Assembly (NCBI RefSeq): GCF_003208655.1
Contig: NZ_QKLU01000011.1
Coordinates: 62,001 to 126,000 of the forward strand
Length of the DNA stretch: 64,000 nucleotides
Direction of reading: 5' to 3'
Source of the DNA: Pedobacter nutrimenti
Lineage (GTDB): Bacteria; Bacteroidota; Bacteroidia; Sphingobacteriales; Sphingobacteriaceae
In this document: in pieces, positions 1-6,393 of the stretch
How positions within the stretch are numbered: position 1 is the stretch's first letter
How the letters are laid out: each line of letters starts with the position of its first letter
Notes under the pieces: generated by a model
The model's database searches: none
What the model saw: the letters and a program-made list of their open reading frames with translations, nothing else
What the model was told of the DNA's origin: nothing
Made by a program: the position numbers and the translations under genes

Positions 1-990
1 TCCAGCAGCATCCAGCTCATAATGGGCAATTAAAAAGTCATGTTCATCGGCAGTTCCAATACCGCCCTGAACGCTCAAGCGTTGTGTGGGCTCTGGTACC
101 GGGGCGAAGCCCCTGTCCATCAGGGCCTGCTGATAAATTTCCAGAAGTTCTTCAAAAAGAGACGATCTTTTTTGTTTAAATTCCTCCAGGATAGGCCCCA
201 TCAGCAGGCCATCGGTTGCAAAGGCATGGCCACCGCAGTTGAGGCCCGATTCTACCCTGAACTCGGCTACCCAAAGCCCCCTTTTAGCCAGCATTTTTGC
301 CTGGATCAGGGCCGAACGGTAATCACTTACCTTAAGAATGATCTTTTTGCGGACCAGTCCGTTCTGAGGATAAAAATCGGTACATTGCTCCATATACGCA
401 TATAAACGCGGATTCAGGCCCGCAGAAATAATCACCGAGGCATGTAAACGGCTTTTGGAGAAACCTCGCATGGCAGCAATAGCATCGGTGAAATCATCTC
501 CTGCATATTCGTTTCCGGCAGTGTAATTGGCTTTATCGACCTTGGACATAATGTTAACATCTATCGAGCCGGGCATGATCTCCTGTTTCAGTTCTTCCAG
601 CAGACGTTCTTTCAGCTGCTGATTTTCCAGCTGCATGAGGGCCTTGTATTTTATTTTTAAAGGAGACAGGGCCGGAAGCAGCTCGAAATAACGGCTCAGC
701 TCTGTGCCCTGGGTAAAATCTTCTTTCCGCATGGCTTCAAACTGCTGCTCCACCAGCTGGTCCAATAGGTCCAGGTAAGCAGTGATCCTTCTGGCCCTGC
801 TGTCCTGTTCTGCTGCTCTGATAAGGGTATAGGGAAGCTGCCGGGTAGCGCAATGATAAGCCCTCATGCGCTCTGTTAATTCATCATCAACAATAGAAAC
901 TACAGAAGAAATGCCATATCTGGCCACTTTTAATGGCGTATCGATGGAATAGCCCAGGCCCAGGACCGGTATATGAAAAGTATGTGACAT
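1..990 (-). CDS. Unidentified conserved-looking protein, partial (C-terminus outside window)
   Basis: The frame is open for 330 codons from the ATG at 990-988 to the window edge with no stop, so the C-terminus is missing. The protein starts MSHTFHIPVLGLGYSID and has no signal peptide or membrane segment. Alternating beta/alpha stretches, a glycine-rich GLNCGGHAFATDG segment near residue 256 and VQGGIGTADEHDF near residue 310 resemble the phosphate-binding glycines of FMN-dependent TIM barrels; this is an impression, not an identification. It diverges from the FixL-like kinase, and the FNR-type palindrome at 1073-1088 lies between them. A weak reversed -7 element (TATTTTG, one base short of TAnnTTTG) at 1015-1021 would put this gene under the same site. 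An anaerobic redox role is a guess from context. Confidence 0.75.
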   Translation of the reverse strand, partial: MSHTFHIPVLGLGYSIDTPLKVARYGISSVVSIVDDELTERMRAYHCATRQLPYTLIRAAEQDSRARRITAYLDLLDQLVEQQFEAMRKEDFTQGTELSRYFELLPALSPLKIKYKALMQLENQQLKERLLEELKQEIMPGSIDVNIMSKVDKANYTAGNEYAGDDFTDAIAAMRGFSKSRLHASVIISAGLNPRLYAYMEQCTDFYPQNGLVRKKIILKVSDYRSALIQAKMLAKRGLWVAEFRVESGLNCGGHAFATDGLLMGPILEEFKQKRSSLFEELLEIYQQALMDRGFAPVPEPTQRLSVQGGIGTADEHDFLIAHYELDAAG

Positions 991-1072
991 AATTGAATTT
1001 GTTCGGATATGGCACAAAATAGACGACATTTTTTTGCTTAAAATATGACGGGTGTCACATTTAAGTCCTGAT

Positions 1073-1088
1073 GCTGATCAACATCAGC
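1073..1088. promoter_or_regulatory. FNR/FixK-type operator before the FixL-like kinase
   Basis: A perfect inverted repeat GCTGAT-CAAC-ATCAGC contains the FNR-family core TGAT-N4-ATCA. Its centre (1080.5) lies about 23 bases upstream of the -7 element at 1103-1110, so it overlaps where the -33 element would be. That is the position of a class II activator site. The nearby RR-Fnr protein has the Glu-x-x-Ser-Arg recognition helix expected to read this half-site, which suggests autoregulation. Binding is inferred. Confidence 0.7.
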
Positions 1089-1102
1089 GGGGATAAAAAC
1101 GC

Positions 1103-1110
1103 TATATTTG
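1103..1110 (+). promoter_or_regulatory. Bacteroidota -7 promoter element of the FixL-like operon
   Basis: TATATTTG matches the TAnnTTTG consensus of the Bacteroidota primary sigma factor exactly and ends 13 bases before the ATG. No TTTG/TTG -33 element is visible at normal spacing; the FNR-type palindrome occupies that place, as expected for an activator-dependent promoter. Confidence 0.65.
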
Positions 1111-1123
1111 TAAAAAAGGGTTT

Positions 1124-2308
1124 ATGGAAAAAGCAAGGTTACTGAATGCGATTATTGAAACGGCAATTGATGGGATCATTACCATTGATGAGCGTGGCAT
1201 CATTGAAAGCCTTAATCCTGCAGCCCTTAGGTTATTCGGTTACCAACTCGAGGAAGTGATTGGAAAAAACATTAAGGTACTGATGCCTGAACCCGATAAA
1301 GGGGCCCATGATGGTTACATTCACCGTTACCAAAGCACGGGCGAAAAACGTATTATCGGCAAAGGACGTGAGGTACGGGGGCTTCGGAAAGATGGTTCCA
1401 CTTTTCCTTTCCGTTTGGCGGTAAGTGAAGTACAGTACCAGGAGAGAAAAATTTTTACCGGTTTTATCCATGACCTATCCAGGGAAAAAGAAGCAGAAGA
1501 GCGTTTGAGGGAATATGCTGCAGAACTGGAAGAGTTGGTGGAAGAAAGGACTAAATCCTTAAAAAAAACGGTGGTGGCCTTAAGGGAGGCCAAAGAAGAA
1601 GTGAGCCTTTCCCTGGAAAAGGAAAAAGAACTCAACCAGATGAAAAGCCGTTTTGTTTCTATGGCTTCGCATGAATTCCGTACCCCTTTAAGTTCTATAC
1701 AGCTTTCGGCCTCACTCATCGAAAAATACGCCCAACCCTTTGAAAACAAACATATTGAAAAGCATGTCAGTAAAATCAAAAACGCGGTAGGCAACCTGAC
1801 CACCATCTTAAATGATTTTCTATCCCTGGAACGCCTGGAAGCCGGAAGGGTGGAACCCAATTTCAGTTCTTTTGACCTGGTCAAACTGGCCGAAGAGATC
1901 ACCGAAGAAATGCAGATGATTGCCAAACAGGACCAGAACATCATTTACCAGCACACGGGACTGGAAAGCACGGTATACCTGGACCTGAACCTGCTTAAAA
2001 ACTGTATGATCAACCTGATCGGGAATGCTATTAAATATTCCGGTGAACATACCTTTATCGAATTCAATACGGAAATCAGTGATGAGCAATGTGTGGTGAC
2101 CATTAAAGACAATGGAATAGGGATCCCAGATGCCGACCAGGTCCATTTGTTCCAGCCCTTTTTCAGGGCCCACAATACGGGCAATATTCCCGGAACAGGT
2201 TTGGGGCTAAACATCGTATTGCGTTACGCCACTTTAATGAACGGAACGGTCCATTTTGAAAGCAACATCAACAGCGGAACTACATTTGTACTTTCTTTTA
2301 ACAAATAA
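1124..2308 (+). CDS. FixL-like PAS sensor histidine kinase, predicted heme/oxygen sensor
   Basis: Soluble 394-residue kinase. One PAS domain (about residues 5-120) carries HDGYIHRYQSTG and IIGKGREVRG, aligning with the FixL heme pocket: His62 falls at the proximal heme ligand (His200 of Bradyrhizobium FixL) and Arg82, 20 residues later, at Arg220. A coiled coil (about 120-175) leads to the HisKA box SMASHEFRTPLSS with phospho-acceptor His183, then the N box NLIGNAIKYSG, G1 DNGIGIP and G2 GTGLGL. There is no membrane segment, unlike Sinorhizobium FixL. The stop and the next start overlap (TAATG), so it is translationally coupled to the receiver-Fnr gene, its likely partner. Kinase assignment is firm; heme binding follows from family residues and is untested. 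Confidence 0.93.
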   Translation: MEKARLLNAIIETAIDGIITIDERGIIESLNPAALRLFGYQLEEVIGKNIKVLMPEPDKGAHDGYIHRYQSTGEKRIIGKGREVRGLRKDGSTFPFRLAVSEVQYQERKIFTGFIHDLSREKEAEERLREYAAELEELVEERTKSLKKTVVALREAKEEVSLSLEKEKELNQMKSRFVSMASHEFRTPLSSIQLSASLIEKYAQPFENKHIEKHVSKIKNAVGNLTTILNDFLSLERLEAGRVEPNFSSFDLVKLAEEITEEMQMIAKQDQNIIYQHTGLESTVYLDLNLLKNCMINLIGNAIKYSGEHTFIEFNTEISDEQCVVTIKDNGIGIPDADQVHLFQPFFRAHNTGNIPGTGLGLNIVLRYATLMNGTVHFESNINSGTTFVLSFNK

Positions 2309-3366
2309 TGAACAAGACGAGGATACTGATTATAGAAGACAATGATGACATCAGGGAAAGCACAGCCGAAATCCTGGAATTGGCAGGTTATACTGTTTTT
2401 CAGGCCCTAAATGGGAAGGCAGGGGTAGACCTGGCGCTACAGGAATTGCCAGAGCTGATCCTGTGTGACATCATGATGCCCGAACTCGATGGTTATGGGG
2501 TTTTGTACCTGTTGCATAAAAACCCGCAGACTTCAGCCATACCTTTTATTTTTTTAACGGCAAAAGCAGAGCGGATAGACATGCGAAAAGGGATGGAAAT
2601 GGGGGCCGATGATTACCTGACCAAACCTTTTGACGATGTAGAACTGCTCAATGCGATCGAAAGCCGTTTGAACAAAAAGAACATCCAGAAAAGCTTTTAC
2701 AGCAAATCACTGGACCAGATCAGCGGACTGATCAGTCATACCTCGGGTTTAAACGAACTGAGCAAACTTATCGCGCAGCGGAAATTAAGACACATTAAAA
2801 AGAAACAGATCATTTACTACGAAGGAGATACGGTAAACGGGATATACCTGGTGATGAGCGGTAAGGTCAAAACCCTGCGCCTGTCGGAAGACGGCAGACA
2901 GCTCATGACCGGAATTTATGGGCAGGAGCAGTATTTTGGACTGGCCTCCCTGCTCATGAATGAACCTTATACCGAAACTGCCGAAGCTTTGGAAGATGCG
3001 GTGATCTGCCTGTTGCCAAAAGACCTGATGGAAGAGCTGCTGAATAAATACCCGGACATTTCCAGACAGTTTATCAAAATTCTTTCCGATAATGTTTTGG
3101 ATAAAGAGCAGCAGTTGTTGCAGCTGGCCTACCATTCTGTACGCAAAAGACTCGCTGAAGTCCTGATCCGCCTGTGTGCACAGGAGCAGGTTGAGGGAGG
3201 CCTGGTTTTAAGGGTCTCCAGAGACAATTTGGCAGCCCTGGCCGGAATGGCTACCGAAACGGTGAGCCGGATACTAAGCGATTTTAAAGAAGAACAACTC
3301 ATTGAACGAAAAGGCAGCCAGATCCAGGTGCTTGACCTGCAGCGGCTCCGGAACATGAAAAACTGA
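2308..3366 (+). CDS. Receiver domain fused to Crp/Fnr-family regulator
   Basis: Residues 1-122 are a CheY-like receiver with acid pair Glu10/Asp11, phospho-acceptor Asp54 (CDIMMPELDG), Thr84 and Lys106. Residues about 150-275 form a Crp-type cyclic-nucleotide-fold domain (GIYLVMSGKVKTL, QYFGLASLLMNE), and about 285-345 an HTH_Crp domain. The recognition helix TETVSRIL has Glu317, Ser320 and Arg321, the FNR triad that reads TGAT half-sites. The N-terminal cysteine cluster of FNR is absent, so it should not sense oxygen itself; phosphorylation by the FixL-like kinase would control it. In rhizobia FixJ (receiver plus LuxR HTH) activates fixK; here receiver and FixK-like output are one 352-residue protein. 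Probable targets are sites at 1073, 3364 and 13607. Confidence 0.93.
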   Translation: MNKTRILIIEDNDDIRESTAEILELAGYTVFQALNGKAGVDLALQELPELILCDIMMPELDGYGVLYLLHKNPQTSAIPFIFLTAKAERIDMRKGMEMGADDYLTKPFDDVELLNAIESRLNKKNIQKSFYSKSLDQISGLISHTSGLNELSKLIAQRKLRHIKKKQIIYYEGDTVNGIYLVMSGKVKTLRLSEDGRQLMTGIYGQEQYFGLASLLMNEPYTETAEALEDAVICLLPKDLMEELLNKYPDISRQFIKILSDNVLDKEQQLLQLAYHSVRKRLAEVLIRLCAQEQVEGGLVLRVSRDNLAALAGMATETVSRILSDFKEEQLIERKGSQIQVLDLQRLRNMKN

Positions 3367-3375
3367 TCAGGATCA
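3364..3375. promoter_or_regulatory. FNR-type half-site pair upstream of LDH-like/hemN
   Basis: TGAT-CAGG-ATCA matches the FNR core exactly. It overlaps the TGA stop of the receiver-Fnr gene. Its centre is about 59 bases upstream of the end of a TATTTTTG -7 element (3421-3428), a class I activator distance. It could drive the LDH-like gene and hemN under low oxygen. Confidence 0.5.
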
Positions 3376-3398
3376 TATTTCTGGCTGACTAAACTCAT

Positions 3399-3428
3399 AC
3401 CCTCTGCACTGTCAGGGGGTTATTTTTG
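3399..3428 (+). terminator. Rho-independent terminator after the receiver-Fnr gene
   Basis: ACCCTCTG and CAGGGGGT pair over 8 bp (one G-T) with a 6-base loop and are followed by TATTTTTG. The T-rich tail doubles as a perfect TAnnTTTG -7 element (3421-3428) for the next gene, so termination and initiation signals overlap. Confidence 0.55.
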
Positions 3429-3445
3429 CTTTAAAATTTAGTAGC

Positions 3446-3910
3446 ATGAGAGTCGTCGCATACAGTATAAGGTCCTTTGAAAAAGAACCCCTGGCTATTG
3501 CCAATCATAAAAAACATGAAATCACCCTGATTTCCAATGCGCTGACAGCGGAAACTGCCGTGTATGCCGAAGGAAAAGAAGCCGTGATCGTTTTCAGCGA
3601 TGACGAGGTTTCTGCAGAAGTGATTGATAAACTGGCCGGATTTGGCATCCGCTATATCGCAACCCGTTCCATCTCCACCGATCATATAGATCAGCAGGCT
3701 GCGGCCAGAAGAATGATCCGCATTGCCAATGTTCCTGCGGCCGCGCTGGACCAGCGAAGTACTGAAGAATTGTCTATGGCCCTGGCCGAAGAAACGATCC
3801 TGAACCTCGACAAATGGCAAAGCAACCGTTGTTTGGGAATAGCCTGTGTTTGTTCCAGGTCCTGTGATCAGAAAAATTCACAGGGGCAGGGAGGTGAACA
3901 TGAGCATTAA
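3446..3910 (+). CDS. D-lactate dehydrogenase-like N-terminal fragment with Cys-rich tail
   Basis: The 154 residues begin MRVVAYSIRSFEKE and follow the substrate-domain start of D-isomer-specific 2-hydroxyacid dehydrogenases (VIVFSDDEVSAEVIDKLAGF, GIRYIATRS, RIANVPA). The whole NAD-binding Rossmann domain and the catalytic His/Glu/Arg of about 330-residue enzymes are missing, so it cannot be an active dehydrogenase as written. After about residue 110 similarity stops and a tail with CLGIACVCSRSC (spacing C-x4-C-x-C-x3-C) and a His/Glu-rich end follows, which could bind metal. Its last 11 bases overlap hemN. It may be a decayed gene or a small protein co-expressed with HemN; the intact frame and coupling favour the latter. 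Confidence 0.75.
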   Translation: MRVVAYSIRSFEKEPLAIANHKKHEITLISNALTAETAVYAEGKEAVIVFSDDEVSAEVIDKLAGFGIRYIATRSISTDHIDQQAAARRMIRIANVPAAALDQRSTEELSMALAEETILNLDKWQSNRCLGIACVCSRSCDQKNSQGQGGEHEH

Positions 3911-5264
3911 AGAATTACTTGATAAATATCATGTTGCCGCACCCCGTTATACCAGTTATCCTACAGTGCCCTATTGGGACGCCAGTAGTTTTGATCAGGA
4001 AAAATGGAAAGGGGCGGTCACTGCTTCCTTTCAGGCAAGTAATGCAGCGGATGGCATTAGTATATACATTCACCTGCCTTTCTGTGAAAGCCTTTGTACC
4101 TATTGCGGTTGTAATACCCGTATTACCAAAAATCATAAGGTAGAGGAACCCTACATTGCTGCGGTACTGCAGGAATGGTCCCTGTACAGGGAATTGTTTG
4201 ATGAAAACCCCAGGATCAAGGAATTGCACCTGGGCGGTGGGACGCCTACATTTTTCAGCCCGGAGAACCTGGAAACACTCATCCGGGGTATTTTTAAAAA
4301 AGCAGATCTTCATCCCCAGGCCGCTTTCAGTTTTGAGGCCCACCCGGGCAATACCAGTACCGCACATCTGGATGTTTTACATCAGCTGGGCTTCAAAAGA
4401 CTGAGCCTGGGGGTACAGGACTTCGATCCTGTGGTGCAGTTTATGATCAACCGGATCCAGAGCCCGCAGGAAGTGGAAAGGGTTACCCTTCAGGCCAGGG
4501 AGCGGGGCTATCTTTCGGTAAATTACGACCTTATTTACGGTTTGCCGCATCAGCGCCTGGAGGGTTTAATGGATACGGTCAATACCGTACTGCGTTTAAA
4601 GCCAGACCGTATTGCTTTTTACAGTTATGCCCATGTTCCCTGGGTTAAACCCGGACAAAGAAGGTACAGCCAGCAGGACCTGCCCTCTGCTGAGCTGAAG
4701 CAGCAGCTTTATGAGGCGGGTCGCCGGATGCTTAAAAACGGAGGTTATAGCGAAGTTGGAATGGACCATTTTGCGCTCGAACATGATGCCCTTTTTGAAG
4801 CAGAAAAGCAAGGGAAACTGCACCGGAATTTTATGGGCTATACCGAGCAGTACAGCCGGCTGATGATTGGCCTTGGGGTTTCCTCCATCAGCGACAGCTG
4901 GACCGGTTTTGCCCAGAATGTCAAAAAAGTAGAAGACTATGTGGAAATGACTGCAAGTGGACAAATCCCGGTGGTCAAAGGACATTTACTCAGTGCTACA
5001 GACCTGGTCTTGCGTCAGCATATTTTAAACCTGATGTGCCATGGAAAAACCAGTTGGTCAGATCCTGGTCTGCAGAATGAAGCACTTTTTGCAGGCATTC
5101 AGCGGATGAAAGAACTCCAGCAGGACGGCCTGGTTGAAATCAGGGAAAATGAAATACAGGTCACTGTATCTGGTAAAAGATTTTTGAGAAACATTTGTAT
5201 GGCGCTCGATGCCAGGCTATGGGAAAACCAACCACAGACCCAGTTGTTCAGCCTGGCGGGTTAA
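3900..5264 (+). CDS. hemN: Oxygen-independent coproporphyrinogen III oxidase
   Basis: Radical-SAM enzyme converting coproporphyrinogen III to protoporphyrinogen IX without oxygen, needed for heme when oxygen is scarce. The [4Fe-4S] motif CESLCTYC (Cys62, Cys66, Cys69) sits in the standard HLPFC context; LHLGGGTPTF and GLPHQRLEG are further family motifs; the 454-residue length is normal. I chose the ATG at 3900 because GGGAGG (3889-3894) lies six bases upstream and the protein then starts MSIKELLDKY as homologues do; an in-frame ATG at 3846 would add 18 unrelated residues. It overlaps the LDH-like gene by 11 bases, and its FNR-linked context fits microaerobic heme supply for the adjacent cbb3 oxidase. 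Confidence 0.96.
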   Translation: MSIKELLDKYHVAAPRYTSYPTVPYWDASSFDQEKWKGAVTASFQASNAADGISIYIHLPFCESLCTYCGCNTRITKNHKVEEPYIAAVLQEWSLYRELFDENPRIKELHLGGGTPTFFSPENLETLIRGIFKKADLHPQAAFSFEAHPGNTSTAHLDVLHQLGFKRLSLGVQDFDPVVQFMINRIQSPQEVERVTLQARERGYLSVNYDLIYGLPHQRLEGLMDTVNTVLRLKPDRIAFYSYAHVPWVKPGQRRYSQQDLPSAELKQQLYEAGRRMLKNGGYSEVGMDHFALEHDALFEAEKQGKLHRNFMGYTEQYSRLMIGLGVSSISDSWTGFAQNVKKVEDYVEMTASGQIPVVKGHLLSATDLVLRQHILNLMCHGKTSWSDPGLQNEALFAGIQRMKELQQDGLVEIRENEIQVTVSGKRFLRNICMALDARLWENQPQTQLFSLAG

Positions 5265-5277
5265 GCTGGTGCTTAAC
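5260..5277. terminator. Stem-loop spanning both convergent stop codons
   Basis: GTTAAGC-TGGT-GCTTAAC is a perfect 7-bp stem. The hemN stop TAA (5262-5264) lies in one arm and the opposite-strand TAA of the SafE-like gene (5273-5275) in the other. There is no T-tract, so it is at best a weak bidirectional terminator. Confidence 0.35.
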
Positions 5278-5959
5278 GGCACTCGGCTACACCGCTTGAA
5301 GGTTTTGAAGGACTTAAGTAAGGAATATTTAAGTCCATTCCCCTTAAAATAAACCAAATACCCAGAAAAAGCATCAGATAGGGGACCATGCGGTTGATCC
5401 TGCCCCGCAATACCTTTCCGCTAAAACCAACACCTATAGTTGCCAAAAGCATCAGCGGTGCTGTTCCTGCACCGAACCAGAACATATAAGCACTGGCTGC
5501 AGGAATACTTCCGGTATTCACTGCCCCGGCCAGGGCCAGGTATACAAATCCACAGGGCAGCAGGCCATTGATTATACCAATAATCAAATGATTGGCTTTG
5601 TGTTTGAGGGCCGCCCCAAGCAGCCGGTGAAAAGGTTGCAGTAAAAAGGCGGGTGTGCGGTTTACACCTGATAATTTAAAGATCCTGGAACAGGCCGCAG
5701 CAAGGATCAGCAGCCCGCTGGCCACACTGATGCCCTGCTGCAGGCCCGATAACCAGAGCTGACGTCCAATCCCTCCAATGCAAGCGCCCAGTACACTGTA
5801 GGAAATCATCCGTCCAAGCTGGTAAAGCACTTTGTCTGTAAACAGGTAAACACGGCCAGTCTTTACAGAAGGAACAGCAAAAGCAAGTGGGCCGCACATG
5901 CCTATGCAATGCACACTGCCCAGTAATCCGATCATAAAAGCCAGGTGCCCGTCACTCAT
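5273..5959 (-). CDS. SafE/DsbD-like membrane protein of the cbb3 assembly cluster
   Basis: A 228-residue polytopic membrane protein with about six hydrophobic segments, of the sulfite exporter TauE/SafE / cytochrome c biogenesis transmembrane type. The first segment has GSVHCIGMCGP, a His-Cys-x-x-Met-Cys arrangement seen in this family and plausible as a copper or thiol site. It is the last gene of the cco cluster; its ATG overlaps the ccoH stop (ATGA), so it is co-translated with the oxidase assembly genes. Copper delivery or thiol redox for CcoN assembly is inferred from context; the substrate is unknown. Confidence 0.8.
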   Translation of the reverse strand: MSDGHLAFMIGLLGSVHCIGMCGPLAFAVPSVKTGRVYLFTDKVLYQLGRMISYSVLGACIGGIGRQLWLSGLQQGISVASGLLILAAACSRIFKLSGVNRTPAFLLQPFHRLLGAALKHKANHLIIGIINGLLPCGFVYLALAGAVNTGSIPAASAYMFWFGAGTAPLMLLATIGVGFSGKVLRGRINRMVPYLMLFLGIWFILRGMDLNIPYLSPSKPSSGVAECR

Positions 5960-6393
5960 CGCAGTACCAGCTCCTTTTCATATAAATATGATTTTTCAGC
6001 ACTTTTCCATTCCAGCTGTATTTTCCATAAGCCTCGGGCCAGGTGGTCCAGTGGAACTTCAAAATGGTTTCCTTCCCTTGTTTCTAGGGGCAGCGTCCGG
6101 TCCAGTTTTTTATCCGCGCTGCGGATCAGTTTTAAGGTTCCCTGTGCTGGGGCCTTAAAGCCAAGCAGCAGGGTGTTTTCCCTGAGCTGGATCAGCGGCT
6201 CGGCCTGGTCTTTTTTGACCCGTTCTTTTTTATCATAGTCCTCATTGTAACGGATGCCTTTTTCGTAATAGTCATTGTCTACAAGTGCATCGTTTTTACT
6301 CCTGATCATCAGCACGCCCAGGGCCACGATAAAGGTCATAAAGGCCAGCATGCCGATCACTAATTTTGTTCCCCAGTTCATGTGTCTATTCAT
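5956..6393 (-). CDS. ccoH: cbb3 oxidase assembly protein FixH/CcoH
   Basis: FixH family: one N-terminal membrane anchor (LVIGMLAFMTFIVALGVLMI) then a periplasmic domain with DNDYYEKGIRYNEDYDKKER, the typical FixH YYEKG motif. In proteobacteria CcoH helps assemble and stabilise the cbb3 complex. I use the ATG at 6393 (MNRHMNWG), which overlaps the ccoG stop by 8 bases; MNWG at 6381 is also possible. A longer frame from 6429 would lie further inside ccoG and adds residues not seen in the family. Confidence 0.88.
   Translation of the reverse strand: MNRHMNWGTKLVIGMLAFMTFIVALGVLMIRSKNDALVDNDYYEKGIRYNEDYDKKERVKKDQAEPLIQLRENTLLLGFKAPAQGTLKLIRSADKKLDRTLPLETREGNHFEVPLDHLARGLWKIQLEWKSAEKSYLYEKELVLR

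Noticed and set aside
1327..1944. Long antisense frame opposite the kinase
   Set aside because: It is a shadow of the kinase codons; no ribosome site, promoter or recognisable protein sequence.
3846..3899. Longer hemN reading from ATG 3846
   Set aside because: The 18 extra residues are unrelated to HemN and lie inside the LDH-like frame; GGGAGG six bases before ATG 3900 marks the start.
3446..3910. Sequencing frameshift hiding a full D-lactate dehydrogenase
   Set aside because: The sequence after 3780 in other frames is hemN or its leader; there is no room for a Rossmann domain before hemN.
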